DNA of 64,000 nt, taken from Anaerolineae bacterium (lineage in GTDB: Bacteria > Chloroflexota > Anaerolineae > Aggregatilineales > Phototrophicaceae). Of the stretch, positions 19,346-28,252 are shown piece after piece; the stretch's first letter is position 1, and the number at the start of each line of letters is the position of its first letter. The stretch lies in contig JAJECX010000003.1 of NCBI GenBank assembly GCA_022821805.1, positions 248,001 to 312,000 of the forward strand, read 5' to 3'. A program made the position numbers and the translations under genes. The notes beneath the pieces are model-generated. The model was given only the letters and a program-made list of their open reading frames with translations. It did not search any database and was not told the DNA's origin.

Positions 19346-20035
19346 CTAATTGTCGTTGCCGCCGTCCGCGTCGAGATGGGATTCAAAGCTTTGCAGCGCG
19401 TCTTGCAGCTTTTGCTGGCGCAGGCTTTGGGTCAGGTCGCCACGCGTACGCTCCAGCACGCCGCGCACGACATCGGTTTGACGGCGCAAGCCACGGGTAA
19501 GCGCATCGGGAAAATCAAAGGTGACGAGCTGATCGTAGATGTCGTCCATGACCTTGAGCAGACGCTCGGCTTCGGCGCTATGTCCGTCAGCGCGCCGCAT
19601 GATATCCAGAATGAAACGGCGCAATTCAGTGGCCGCTTCTCCAAGACCCTTGAGGTAGGTCGCGCTTTCGATTTCGAGTTCATCGGCCGAGGGCAGCGCT
19701 TGCCCGCCAATTATGGCGCGTGTGATGAATGCTTCGGCGACCTCTTTTAGCGCGTCCTGCGTGTAGCCGGTATGGTAGAGGTCAGGATATCCGCGCACAA
19801 CCGCCTTCAGTTCGGCGGCGGCGCTCGTAACGGCATCCAGTTTCGCGTCGGCGCCGCCCCAATCCCGCCGGTGGATTGCGCGGATGGTCTCCGAGCAGTG
19901 GCGGATGAGCTGTCGAGAGAGCGCAATTGCCTGGTCGCGCGCGGAATTACGGCGCTCGAGATCTTCGCGAATGGCGTTGCAGATCTCGCCCAGGCTATTC
20001 ATTGCATAAGCATCGCTGATTTGATTTTCAGACAT
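19346..20035 (-). CDS. Translin-family protein
   Basis: 229 residues from ATG at 20035, which has GAGGA upstream; the frame is open to 20059. The protein is almost all helical, with blocks typical of translin and TRAX: SRQLIRHCSETIRAIHR, then DLYHTGYTQDALKEVAEAFITRAII, then YLKGLGEAATELRRFILD, then MDDIYDQLVTFDFPDAL. Eukaryotic translin/TRAX is an RNA and single-strand DNA-binding ring with RNase activity (C3PO). Prokaryotic members have been little studied. Convergent with the Memo-like gene. Confidence 0.85.
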   Translation of the reverse strand: MSENQISDAYAMNSLGEICNAIREDLERRNSARDQAIALSRQLIRHCSETIRAIHRRDWGGADAKLDAVTSAAAELKAVVRGYPDLYHTGYTQDALKEVAEAFITRAIIGGQALPSADELEIESATYLKGLGEAATELRRFILDIMRRADGHSAEAERLLKVMDDIYDQLVTFDFPDALTRGLRRQTDVVRGVLERTRGDLTQSLRQQKLQDALQSFESHLDADGGNDN

Positions 20036-20200
20036 TTGTCCTCGCAAACGTGCAGGCACTGGGACATTATAGCGTATGCTTGAGAGCCTCTACTAAATGA
20101 CAAGCGTGAAATCCGATATGGCGAAGTGGACTGCTCCCAGGCGGCCATCTCAGGTATCCTTGTCGCGGCGACCAGCGTTTGCGCGTCGAGGAGACCAACG

Positions 20201-20521
20201 ATGCCAACCTACATCTACCGGATACAGCCGGTGCGGCCCGCGATGCTCTCCGAGGGACCGACCGCGGAAGAAACGCGGATCACAGGCGAGCATTTTGACT
20301 ATCTTCAGCAACTCATGCATGAGGGCGTACTGATTCTGGCCGGGCGCACATTGACAAGCGATTATTCCGCTTTTGGCATCGCCATCTTCAAGGCGCGCGA
20401 CGATGAGCATATGCGCGAGATCACGGAGAATGATCCGGGTGTGGCGCAGAAGCTGTTTCGCGCCGAATGGTATCCTTATCGCATTGCCCTTCATGCGCCG
20501 GAAAACGGCGAGAATGAGTAG
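20201..20521 (+). CDS. YciI-like (YCII domain) protein
   Basis: 106 residues from ATG at 20201, preceded by GAGGAGACC. It has the small alpha/beta YCII fold: TYIYRIQPVRPAML, then EHFDYLQQLMHEGVLILAGRT, then FGIAIFKARDDEHMREITENDP and FRAEWYPYRIAL. The His in the first helix and the Asp in the DDP-like turn are the conserved residues of the family. Members are ferredoxin-like dimers, some acting as lyases or dehydrochlorinases. Followed after three bases by a Nudix gene, so the two are one operon. Confidence 0.8.
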   Translation: MPTYIYRIQPVRPAMLSEGPTAEETRITGEHFDYLQQLMHEGVLILAGRTLTSDYSAFGIAIFKARDDEHMREITENDPGVAQKLFRAEWYPYRIALHAPENGENE

Positions 20522-20524
20522 ATT

Positions 20525-20977
20525 GTGGCAGACTATGCGCCAAGGCATATCATTGCCGCCAGCGCGCTGATTCGCAACGAGAGCGGCGAGATTGCGCTGG
20601 TCAGGACTGAGCGCCGCGGCTGGGAGCTGCCGGGCGGTCAGATTGAGTTAGGCGAGACTTTGACCGATGGTCTTCAGCGCGAAATTATGGAAGAGTGCGG
20701 TCTGTCAGTCGAGCTGGGTCGGCTGCTGCATGTGCGCAGTAATCTGAGCACCGCGATAGTTGTCTTCTGTTTTCAGGCGACCTATGTCAGCGGCGAATTG
20801 CGGCCCAGCGCGGAAACACCGGAGGTGCGCTGGGCTGATGCGGAAACTGCTCTGGAACTGGTCACTCACCCCGCGCTGGGAGCCAGCCTGCTCGAAATGC
20901 TGCGCGATGATGGACGGATGCGATACGACGCTTACCGAACCAATCCATTTGAGCTGGTAGAAACACGCGCGATCTAA
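20525..20977 (+). CDS. Nudix hydrolase
   Basis: 150 residues starting at GTG three bases after the YciI-like stop. The Nudix box runs at about 39-61 (GGQIELGETLTDGLQREI, then MEECGL), with the catalytic REx2EE pattern. It should hydrolyse a nucleoside diphosphate linked to another group; the substrate is not readable. The stop overlaps the convergent rsmG stop by four bases. Confidence 0.9.
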   Translation: MADYAPRHIIAASALIRNESGEIALVRTERRGWELPGGQIELGETLTDGLQREIMEECGLSVELGRLLHVRSNLSTAIVVFCFQATYVSGELRPSAETPEVRWADAETALELVTHPALGASLLEMLRDDGRMRYDAYRTNPFELVETRAI

Positions 20978-21696
20978 ATGATTGGCTGCCGTGATGGCAA
21001 GCCCGCTTTTCGCGGATAGCGGCGCGGCGTCGGCTTTATCTTGTCAATGACGATAAGATAGCGCGGGTTGTCGAGCGTTGGCAGCGTCACCTCGTCCAGG
21101 CTGAAGAGTTCGCCGCCAAGGGCGATAATTGCTTTTGCGGCTTCGGCTGTTTCCTCAAAGGCGGATGTACCCTTCATCGCGATCACTTGACCGCCAGGTT
21201 TGCAGAGGGGCAAGGTATATTCGGCCAGGACGGGCATTCTGGCGACGGCGCGGGCGACGACTATGTCATAGGCTTCGCGGTGAGGTCGTTCCCGTCCGGC
21301 ATCTTCGGCGCGGGCGTGCAGGCTCGATACATTCTCCAGCCCAAGCGATTGGGCGACATCATCTATGAAGCGCAGTTTCTTTGCGGTCGAATCCATCAAG
21401 GTGACCTGCAAACCGGGGAAGACGATCGCCAGCGGCAATCCCGGGAAACCGCCGCCGGTTCCCACATCAATCAGCCGTAAGCCGTCGAACCGCGGGATGA
21501 CCCGCGCAATTGTCAAGGCGTCCAGATAATGTTTGATCGCTATATCCGCGGGATCGGTGATGGCGGTCAGGTTCATCCGCTCGTTCCAGCGGAGGAGGAG
21601 TTCGGTCAGGCGCTCGAATTTGCCTATCTGCTCGTCGGATAGTTTGATGCCGAGCAGCGACGCCGCGTATGTGGAGAGCGTGGTCAAACTTGCCAA
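20974..21696 (-). CDS. rsmG: 16S rRNA (guanine-N7)-methyltransferase RsmG
   Basis: 240 residues. It has the family helix LLLRWNERMNLTAITDPADIAIKHYLDAL, the SAM-binding motif LIDVGTGGGFPGLPLAI, and VVARAVARMPVLAEYTLPL. RsmG methylates G527 of 16S rRNA, the site affected in some streptomycin-resistant mutants. The start is TTG at 21696; no strong ribosome site is visible, so the first few residues are uncertain. Confidence 0.93.
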   Translation of the reverse strand: MASLTTLSTYAASLLGIKLSDEQIGKFERLTELLLRWNERMNLTAITDPADIAIKHYLDALTIARVIPRFDGLRLIDVGTGGGFPGLPLAIVFPGLQVTLMDSTAKKLRFIDDVAQSLGLENVSSLHARAEDAGRERPHREAYDIVVARAVARMPVLAEYTLPLCKPGGQVIAMKGTSAFEETAEAAKAIIALGGELFSLDEVTLPTLDNPRYLIVIDKIKPTPRRYPRKAGLPSRQPII

Positions 21697-21739
21697 ACCG
21701 GGCGATTACTCAGAGACTGTTCACTGTCCCTGACCGTGA

Positions 21740-22774
21740 TCACGGATAAGTCTTTAGCGGAATACTCGGCTGCTCATGCAGGACTTCTACCCCCCACGGA
21801 TTCTGCTGAATCGTAAAAGAGCAGCCGCTGTCGATCAATTCATTTTCTGTGCCCGGCCCGAATTCTTCGTAGCCGTCGCTGATGGCAGTCGACCAGGTGA
21901 GGGCGAAATTGATGTGGTAATGACCGTGCTCCCATTTGTCACCTAGGTTTACCGTGTAAAAGACCCACCAGTTGACGCTGCCGGGAATCTGCTTGACTTC
22001 GCTAACCTGAACATTTGGCAAGGTCCGACCGCTCAGTGTTATCCCGTATTGCGCGCTGTTGATATGATCACGCACTTGCGCCGCGGTTTTGGCGTACCAG
22101 GACCAGAATACGCGAATTTGGTCCGTGTCGTAAAGAATCCCCGGGTCCCCGCCCTCGACATCCATACATTCGGCGAAGATTAAGCCCGGGTCGGCCGTTC
22201 GGCCCGGCGCCAGGACCGGCTGCTCGCGGGCGCCAATTTGCACGAGCGGACCCGGGTCAGGATCGGCATACACCGGATTCAGGAAGCCGCCTTCGGGGAG
22301 GAAGACACCAGAATGGGAAACGATCTCGGCTGGACCAGTTACATCGACGCCTTCGACCAGTGTGCTGCCCGGCTCTTCGCAGTCGCCGAGAAAATCATCG
22401 GACGGCTCTTGGAAGAGCGTACTTTCGGGATCATTCTCGCGGCCAATTCGGATCACGACGCTGATTGGGGTTCTCAGCCCGCGCCTCTCGCCGTTGAGCC
22501 AGTAGATTACCTGGCTGACCGAATAGTCGCCATTGACGCTGATGCGGCGCAAAGCGGTGATGGGTTCGCCCAATCCGCCAAAGCTATCGAAGGCTTGAAA
22601 ATACAGATCATATCCAAGCTGCATCCGTCCGTGCAGGTCAATCACCATGCGATCTTCGCAGGCGCTGTAAAACCAATTGACCGTCGACGAGTAGCCGCCG
22701 TCGTCCTGGGTTTGACTGGCAAGTGGAACGGTCAAGAGGAAAGCCAAGAGTAGAAGAATGCTGAATCTGCGCAT
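21740..22774 (-). CDS. Secreted protein of unknown function
   Basis: 344 residues with a clear Sec signal peptide (MRRFSILLLLAFLLTVPLASQ). The mature part is beta-rich with two disulphide-candidate Cys pairs. The N-terminal half (about 30-110) has the pattern of a small beta-sandwich; the C-terminal half ends in a section with HGHYHINFALTW. Paralogues of this kind are common in Chloroflexota (general knowledge), but no function is recognised. Upstream of rsmG in the same direction, 43 bases apart. Confidence 0.75.
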   Translation of the reverse strand: MRRFSILLLLAFLLTVPLASQTQDDGGYSSTVNWFYSACEDRMVIDLHGRMQLGYDLYFQAFDSFGGLGEPITALRRISVNGDYSVSQVIYWLNGERRGLRTPISVVIRIGRENDPESTLFQEPSDDFLGDCEEPGSTLVEGVDVTGPAEIVSHSGVFLPEGGFLNPVYADPDPGPLVQIGAREQPVLAPGRTADPGLIFAECMDVEGGDPGILYDTDQIRVFWSWYAKTAAQVRDHINSAQYGITLSGRTLPNVQVSEVKQIPGSVNWWVFYTVNLGDKWEHGHYHINFALTWSTAISDGYEEFGPGTENELIDSGCSFTIQQNPWGVEVLHEQPSIPLKTYP

Positions 22775-22954
22775 AAGAACTATTCCCGTCTAAGTCGAAA
22801 TGCACCGCCAATTGCACATATCTTACCGCATGTAGACAAATTACTCAGCCCTTTTTCAGTCCGCAGCGCAATCCGGCTGCGCCTGCGCGGTTCCGCTAAT
22901 TCACATACAATAGAGGAAACAGCGATGTGATACGGCTGGAAGGCGGCGCGAACT

Positions 22955-24037
22955 TTGGACCAACACACAATTTGCGTATTACAGGGCGATCAAACTGGGC
23001 AGGAACTGCTGGATGAAGCGCTTCGCGTGCTTGATCCAAGCGTGATTCGTATGCGCGGTCTGGCTTTTGAAACCTTCGACCTTTCGTTGGAGAATCGCCG
23101 TCGCAGCAAAAACGATATCGTGCGCGAGGCGGCGGCGCGCATGCTAGATACCGGTCTCGGCATCAAAGCGGCAACTATCACACCGGGCGACCCCGATGAT
23201 GTAGGCAGCCCCAACGCGCTGCTGCGAGAGCTAATGCATGGTAGCGTGATTTTGCGCACGGGGCGGCGAATTCCGTCGGTGATGCCGCTGGCGGGCGTGC
23301 ATGCGCCGATCGCCGTGGTACGGATGGCGGTGGAAGGCGCCTACGCGGCACAAGAATGGCGCGAGGGCGAAGGTCTTGATGAAGTGGCTTACAACAAACG
23401 GCATATCTCGCGCCGCACTTGCCGCGCGGTGGCCGAGTTCACCTTTCGGTATGCCGCAGAGCATCATGCCACCGTTTTCGGCGGACCCAAGTACACGGTA
23501 AGCCCGATATACGAGGGCATGTTCAAGGAGGAGCTTGATCGTGCGGCTGGCTTGCACCCGCGCGTCCGCTACAACCCGCAGCTGATTGACGCGACATATG
23601 CGCTCCTGCTCGAGACCCATGGCGAAGCCCTTGTGATCCCGGCGCTCAATCGCGACGGCGACAATCTTAGCGACCTGGTCATCAAGATGTTTGGCACGAT
23701 CGCTGGCGCAGAATCCATCGTTTTCACATTTGATGACGACTTCAATGTCAAGGTAGCGCTCACAGAAGCGCCTCATGGCACAGCGCCGAGCCTGCAGGGC
23801 AAGAATATCGCCAATCCCATGGCGATGATATTGGCTTGTGGCGCCTTGCTGCGCTATATCGATAGCAAAGAGGCGGCGCTCGCCAGCCGCGCAATCTACG
23901 AATCGGCTTTGGAATCGGTCTATAACGGCGTCAAAACGCCCGACCTGGGCGGGCAAGCCAGCACAACCGAATTCGTTGACGAAGTAATCCGCGAAGTGCG
24001 CGGTAAACTGGAGGTTTGGGATGCCTTGGGCGATTGA
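22955..24037 (+). CDS. Isocitrate/isopropylmalate dehydrogenase-family enzyme
   Basis: 360 residues beginning at TTG 22955; no closer ATG fits. It has the substrate-loop motif RRRSKNDIVREA, the Lys/Tyr segment VAYNKRHISRRTCRAVAEF, metal-binding Asp residues in NRDGDNLSDLVIKMFG, and the cofactor motif EAPHGTAPSLQGKNIANPMAM. These enzymes oxidise and decarboxylate beta-hydroxyacids such as isocitrate or 3-isopropylmalate. No leucine-pathway gene is adjacent, so an isocitrate-type role is more likely. The sequence is diverged from both main branches, so the substrate is left open. A MarR regulator follows. Confidence 0.8.
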   Translation: MDQHTICVLQGDQTGQELLDEALRVLDPSVIRMRGLAFETFDLSLENRRRSKNDIVREAAARMLDTGLGIKAATITPGDPDDVGSPNALLRELMHGSVILRTGRRIPSVMPLAGVHAPIAVVRMAVEGAYAAQEWREGEGLDEVAYNKRHISRRTCRAVAEFTFRYAAEHHATVFGGPKYTVSPIYEGMFKEELDRAAGLHPRVRYNPQLIDATYALLLETHGEALVIPALNRDGDNLSDLVIKMFGTIAGAESIVFTFDDDFNVKVALTEAPHGTAPSLQGKNIANPMAMILACGALLRYIDSKEAALASRAIYESALESVYNGVKTPDLGGQASTTEFVDEVIREVRGKLEVWDALGD

Positions 24038-24060
24038 AGTCTTGTTGGAGACGGCTGCGC

Positions 24061-24528
24061 TTGGACGACAACCTCGACCGTGATGTAGCGGAACTGTGGT
24101 CAGCCTTGTTTGATATCGTCACTGACGGCGAAAAGAGACTGGCCAACCACTTCGAGTCGCACCAACTCACGCCGCCGCAGTTCTACGTGTTGAAGACCTT
24201 GTCGGAAAACGCGGGAGAATGCCGCATAGGCGACATTGCGCGCGATCATCATTTGACCAGCGCAACCATGACTGGATTGGTCAAGCGCCTGGAAGCGATG
24301 AATCCTCCACTGGTTCGGCGGCGGCGCAACCAGGTCGACGGGCGTTCGGTAGATGTAATCCTGACAGCCGAAGGCAGAGCGCGATTTGTCGCTGTGCAAC
24401 GCGGGCTGATTGATCAGCTGCGCGCGGTCTTCGGCCTGCTGCCCGATGAAGAACGACGCGATATCATCGCCAAAGTACGTCAGTATTTCGCCGTATTCTC
24501 GCAGCAATTTCCAATGGAGCGCCTCTAG
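24061..24528 (+). CDS. MarR-family transcriptional regulator
   Basis: 155 residues from TTG 24061; the frame is open from ATG 24016, which would overlap the preceding gene. The winged helix-turn-helix (about 45-110) has TPPQFYVLKTLSENAGECRIGDIARDHHLTSATMTGLVKRLE and the wing RRRNQVDGRSVDVILT. MarR proteins are dimeric repressors often released by small phenolics or oxidants. The target is unknown; the adjacent dehydrogenase-family gene is a candidate. Confidence 0.85.
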   Translation: MDDNLDRDVAELWSALFDIVTDGEKRLANHFESHQLTPPQFYVLKTLSENAGECRIGDIARDHHLTSATMTGLVKRLEAMNPPLVRRRRNQVDGRSVDVILTAEGRARFVAVQRGLIDQLRAVFGLLPDEERRDIIAKVRQYFAVFSQQFPMERL

Positions 24529-24543
24529 TGAGGCGACAGTAGC

Positions 24544-26556
24544 TCACTCTTTCACGTAGCGATCGAACCAGCCGATCATTTCGGTCAGTCGGCTGACACG
24601 GTGATCCGGCTCTCCACTGCGGGAAAGCTCGTGCCCGTCGCGCGGGTAGCGGATCATGTGGGTCGGCGTATCAGTGGCGCGGCGCACCCAGGCGAATAGC
24701 TGTTCCGCCTGCTCAATCGGCACCCTGAAGTCGTTTTCCGAGTGAATAATCAACAGCGGCGTTTTGATATCGGCTGCGTACTTCAAAGGCGAATTGTCCC
24801 AGTAAACATCGTGGTTTTCCCACGGTTCGGCGTCAAACTCATTGGAAATTAGCAGGGGCACGTCAGAGGTGCCGTAAAAGCTGGAGAGATTGTATACGCC
24901 ACGTTGAGAAACGGCGGACTTGAAGCGGTCAGTATGCGAGATGATCCAGGCGGTCATATAACCGCCGTAGGAGCCGCCGGTGATCGCCATGCGCTTCTCG
25001 TCAGCGATGCCTAGCGAAAGAAAAGCGTCAATGCCAGCCATAATGTCATCCATGGCGACAGGTCCCCAGGCAGCATGCAGCTTGCGCATGAAGTCTTCGC
25101 CATATCCGCCGCTGCCGTGCGGATTGCAGTAGAAGACGGCGTAGCCGCGCGCCGCGTGAAATTGCCATTCGTGCCACATTGACTTGGTGGAGAAACCCCA
25201 AGCGGCATGTGGACCGCCATGAATGTTCAAGGCGACGGGATAGGTCTCGCCATCTTTGTAATCCACCGGCAGCAGATACCAGCCTTGCACCGCTCCATGC
25301 GCTGAGGTGAAGCGCAATTCCTGGACTTCCTGCACGATGACTTCAGCCAGCCATTCGTGATTGAAACGCGTCGCCTCGCGCAATTCGCCCCCGGCAAGCA
25401 CATACAGCTCTTGAGGATTGCCGGGTGTGGACAGGGTCATCGCCATGACTCCGTCGCCGCCGGCGCTGATTTGCTCAATCTCGTGCCTGCCATCGTGAGC
25501 CTGAGACAAGCTGTCTGATGCCGGGTCGTAAATCCAGGGCTGCAGATTGCCGTCGCTTTCGATACTGAGCGTCAGTTGACTGTCAGGCGACCAATCCAGG
25601 TCAAATACTTCGCGATCGAGCGAATCATTAATGACGCGCTCTTCGGCGCCATCCGTTGCCATCACGACCAATCGTTCGGGCATATCGGTGATGCCGATGT
25701 ATCCGCGACCATAGGCGATCCATTTGCCATCGGGCGATGGATACGGCGCGTAAGCGCTGTATTCGCCGTCGGTTACAGCGACTTCGTCTCCCGTTGCGGC
25801 ATCAAGCCGGAAGATATTCCTCTCGCGCCAGGGTTCGTCGCCTTCGGGGATCGCTGTGCGATCGGTATAAAGCGAGCCGCCATCGGGTGACCAGCGGGGC
25901 TGTGAATAACTGGCGCTGAGGTCGGTCAGCCGATTTGCTTTGCTTTCGACTGACTCGGCAGTGTCGATCACATAGATTTGATCATAACGTTCATCGACGT
26001 AGCTCGTGCCCTGGCGATAAGGTATGCGCCACATGGGCCGTGGATCCCAGCGCTGTAGCTCGTCTTCGGCTTTGCGTTCCTTTTGGTGTTTGCCTTCCAG
26101 TTTGTCTTTGGGCTGTGGTGGCTCTTCGCCTGCGTCTTCTTTGGCGCGCTCGTCCTCGCTCATTGGCGCGAGGAATGCGATTCGCGCACCATCCGGCGAC
26201 CAATCGGGGCTGTGCGCGCCGTTTTCTATTGCGGTCAAGGCGCGCGCCTCGCCACCGGGCGCCGCGGTCGGCAACAGGAAGATCTGTGGTTTGTCGCCTC
26301 GGCCCGAGACAAAAGCCAGCTGAGACGAATCCGGCGACCAGCGCGGCTGTCCATCCTTGTCGCCGCGCGTCAATTGAAAGGCTTCGCCATGCGGCAGCGG
26401 CAGCAGCCAGATGTTGCGCTTGTATGACTTTTCCAGCGGATCCGGCGTGACTTTCACGAAGGCGACGAATCTGCCATCGGGACTAATCTGTGGATCTTGG
26501 ACGTAATGTATTCTGTTGAGGTCTTCGGCTGTGATCGGACGTTTGGATTCGGGCAT
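24544..26556 (-). CDS. S9-family prolyl oligopeptidase-like serine peptidase
   Basis: 670 residues. The N-terminal part is a beta-propeller with repeated SPDG/SPDS blades (SPDGRFVAFV, SPDSSQLAFVSG, SPDGARIAFLAP). The C-terminal alpha/beta hydrolase has the nucleophile Ser in GGSYGGYMTAW, Asp in HSENDFRVP and His in DGHELSR. No signal peptide is visible, so it should be a cytosolic acyl-aminoacyl or dipeptidyl peptidase that trims short peptides. It is the last gene of a def-GNAT-peptidase operon, 15 bases after the GNAT gene. Confidence 0.92.
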   Translation of the reverse strand: MPESKRPITAEDLNRIHYVQDPQISPDGRFVAFVKVTPDPLEKSYKRNIWLLPLPHGEAFQLTRGDKDGQPRWSPDSSQLAFVSGRGDKPQIFLLPTAAPGGEARALTAIENGAHSPDWSPDGARIAFLAPMSEDERAKEDAGEEPPQPKDKLEGKHQKERKAEDELQRWDPRPMWRIPYRQGTSYVDERYDQIYVIDTAESVESKANRLTDLSASYSQPRWSPDGGSLYTDRTAIPEGDEPWRERNIFRLDAATGDEVAVTDGEYSAYAPYPSPDGKWIAYGRGYIGITDMPERLVVMATDGAEERVINDSLDREVFDLDWSPDSQLTLSIESDGNLQPWIYDPASDSLSQAHDGRHEIEQISAGGDGVMAMTLSTPGNPQELYVLAGGELREATRFNHEWLAEVIVQEVQELRFTSAHGAVQGWYLLPVDYKDGETYPVALNIHGGPHAAWGFSTKSMWHEWQFHAARGYAVFYCNPHGSGGYGEDFMRKLHAAWGPVAMDDIMAGIDAFLSLGIADEKRMAITGGSYGGYMTAWIISHTDRFKSAVSQRGVYNLSSFYGTSDVPLLISNEFDAEPWENHDVYWDNSPLKYAADIKTPLLIIHSENDFRVPIEQAEQLFAWVRRATDTPTHMIRYPRDGHELSRSGEPDHRVSRLTEMIGWFDRYVKE

Positions 26557-26571
26557 CGGTGTTTCCTTTGT

Positions 26572-27168
26572 TCATGCTCTGATGTTGGGCAGACCAGTTT
26601 GCAGCAGAGCGAGGAAATTGTCTTGGGCTGCCAGGTCGCTTACCGGGCGCGGGCACTGTGGTTGGACCGGCGCCGGGCGCAGCTCAAGCTGCCACCAGCC
26701 GGTATCGCGCCAAGCGCCCGCCTTATAGCCAACATTTTTGAATACTCCGACTTTGCGAAACCCCAGCGCTTCATGCGCGCGAATGCTGCCTTCATTCGGC
26801 AGCGCAATGACGCCAATGGCGCTGCAATAGCCCTGTTCGCGCAAGATCGCCAGCAGCGAACTATACAGGGCGCGCGACACGCCGCGGCGCTGAAAATCGG
26901 TGTGGATGTACACGGTCGTTTCCGCCGTCCATTGGTAAGCGGCGCGGGCGCGAAAGGCGCTCGCATAGGCATAACCGGCCAGTCGTCCATCCAGCTCACA
27001 GACGAGCCAAGGATACTGCGACAAAGTCTTTTTGATACGCTCGGCGATTTCGCCCGGAGTCGGTACGGTCTGTTCGAATGAGATATGGGTATCACGAAGG
27101 ATTGGCAGGTAAATCTCGTGGATAGCAGCGGCGTCGGCTGCGGTTGCCAGGCGGATGACGGCGTTCAT
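26572..27168 (-). CDS. GNAT N-acetyltransferase, phosphinothricin acetyltransferase-like
   Basis: 198 residues. It has the Pat/Bar-type pattern: IYLPILRDTHISFE near residue 20-32, the acetyl-CoA motif TDFQRRGVSRALYSSLL, and NEGSIRAHEALGFRKVGVF. GNAT enzymes of this subgroup acetylate free amino groups of small molecules. The start overlaps the stop of def by one base (TGATG), so the two are translated together. The last 30 residues (after about 168) are an extension without recognised features. Confidence 0.85.
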   Translation of the reverse strand: MNAVIRLATAADAAAIHEIYLPILRDTHISFEQTVPTPGEIAERIKKTLSQYPWLVCELDGRLAGYAYASAFRARAAYQWTAETTVYIHTDFQRRGVSRALYSSLLAILREQGYCSAIGVIALPNEGSIRAHEALGFRKVGVFKNVGYKAGAWRDTGWWQLELRPAPVQPQCPRPVSDLAAQDNFLALLQTGLPNIRA

Positions 27169-27707
27169 CAGCCCAGGGTCGCCTCGGAGACGGTTGCTTC
27201 TTCTTCATCCCCGTCCGGGCGCCAGACTCGCGTCGCGATGTCAACGTACAATATGCCATCCAGGTGGTCGATTTCGTGCTGAAAAACGCGCGCCAGCCAA
27301 TCGGATGCCGCCAGTCGCATCGGCCTGCCCTCGCGATCTTGACCAGCGATTTCGATGCTCTGGTGACGATCGACATCGCCAAGCAATCCCGGCAAGGACA
27401 GGCAGCCTTCGACGCCGGCTGCCATTTCGTCACTGCGTCTGATGATTTTAGGATTGACTACGATGTGAAGTTTGCCCGCGTCCTCGGCGTATTTTTCCTG
27501 GCTATCCGCGTCATCTGGCAAGCGCGCCAGTATGATGCGCAAGCTCTGCGCGACCTGCGGTCCAGCCAAGCCCGCGCCGCAGGCATCCATCATGGTGTCA
27601 AGCATGTCATCTATCAGATTCTGCAATTCGGGACCAAAGTCGTTGACGCGCGCGGCGGGACGGCGCAATATCGGATTGTCCGGCTGGATGATTGGCAGCA
27701 CCGGCAT
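27168..27707 (-). CDS. def: Peptide deformylase
   Basis: 179 residues with the three PDF motifs: GAGLAGPQVA (about 44-53), EGCLSLPG (about 100-107) and FQHEIDHLDGIL (about 143-154), giving Cys and two His metal ligands and the catalytic Glu. It removes the formyl group from nascent chains. Motif 1 is normally GxGLAAPQ; the second Ala is Gly here. First gene of the operon with GNAT and peptidase genes. fmt is not next to it. Confidence 0.95.
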   Translation of the reverse strand: MPVLPIIQPDNPILRRPAARVNDFGPELQNLIDDMLDTMMDACGAGLAGPQVAQSLRIILARLPDDADSQEKYAEDAGKLHIVVNPKIIRRSDEMAAGVEGCLSLPGLLGDVDRHQSIEIAGQDREGRPMRLAASDWLARVFQHEIDHLDGILYVDIATRVWRPDGDEEEATVSEATLG

Positions 27708-28045
27708 CGTCTAATACTCGTATCGTCCATGGCTCAAGCCGATAGTGTATAACAGAATAGGCGACAACTGTATGTATCAATCCGATGGGTTCTTATGCGC
27801 GAGGCGGTATCTTCAAGATAAGCGCACGATGAAGTTGCGCAGCACGAGTGTTTACACGGAGTTTACATCTCATTTACAAAGATATTATGAATGTAATTGA
27901 TACTTTAGATTGACGGGAACAGTAATCTGTTGGCGCGAGCGCAGGGTAATGCCGCAGGCGAGCGGGTACGCGCAAGCTGGCGCGCAGACTTATACTTTCG
28001 GTGGCTCGTCGCGGAGTGAGACTGCCCAATACGCGGAGAGCGGGA
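27708..28045. other. Intergenic region between def and the two-component operon
   Basis: About 340 bases with no gene seen. It contains a triple TTTACA repeat (27851-27878, listed separately) and AT-rich sequence after it (27880-27910), where the promoter of the two-component operon should lie. A clean -35/-10 pair is not identifiable, as expected for an activator-dependent promoter. Confidence 0.5.
27851..27878 (+). promoter_or_regulatory. Triple TTTACA direct repeat, PhoP/PhoB-box-like
   Basis: Three identical TTTACA hexamers start at 27851, 27862 and 27873, each 11 bases apart with 5-base spacers. This fits the TT(A/T/C)ACA-N5 arrangement known for PhoP of the PhoPR system in Bacillus and the 11-base phasing of OmpR/PhoB-family sites generally. 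It lies upstream of an OmpR-family regulator gene, so autoregulation is likely. Confidence 0.65.
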
Positions 28046-28252
28046 ATGTCGGAAATGATTGAGCGCGATCCATTTAGAGACTTCGTTGAGAATGAGCTGA
28101 ACTTGGATGCGCTGGATGAGCTGGCGGCCGACCACGCTCGACGCCGGCGTGAAGCCATCAATGAACTGCTCCGCTGTCTGGGGGAATTGAAGGATCTTCT
28201 CGATGGATATTCGCCTTACGGTAGAATTCCACCGAAAGAGAGGCGCGATTGA
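28046..28252 (+). CDS. Small hypothetical protein leading the two-component operon
   Basis: 68 residues from ATG 28046, preceded by GGAGAGCGGGA; the frame is open from 28001. It is acidic at the N-terminus and mostly helical (FRDFVENELNLDALDELAADHARRR, then INELLRCLGELKDLLDG), with a basic tail. No family recognised. The stop overlaps the TTG start of the response regulator (TTGA), which argues for a real translated gene. A structural or regulatory role in the operon is only a guess. Confidence 0.6.
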   Translation: MSEMIERDPFRDFVENELNLDALDELAADHARRRREAINELLRCLGELKDLLDGYSPYGRIPPKERRD

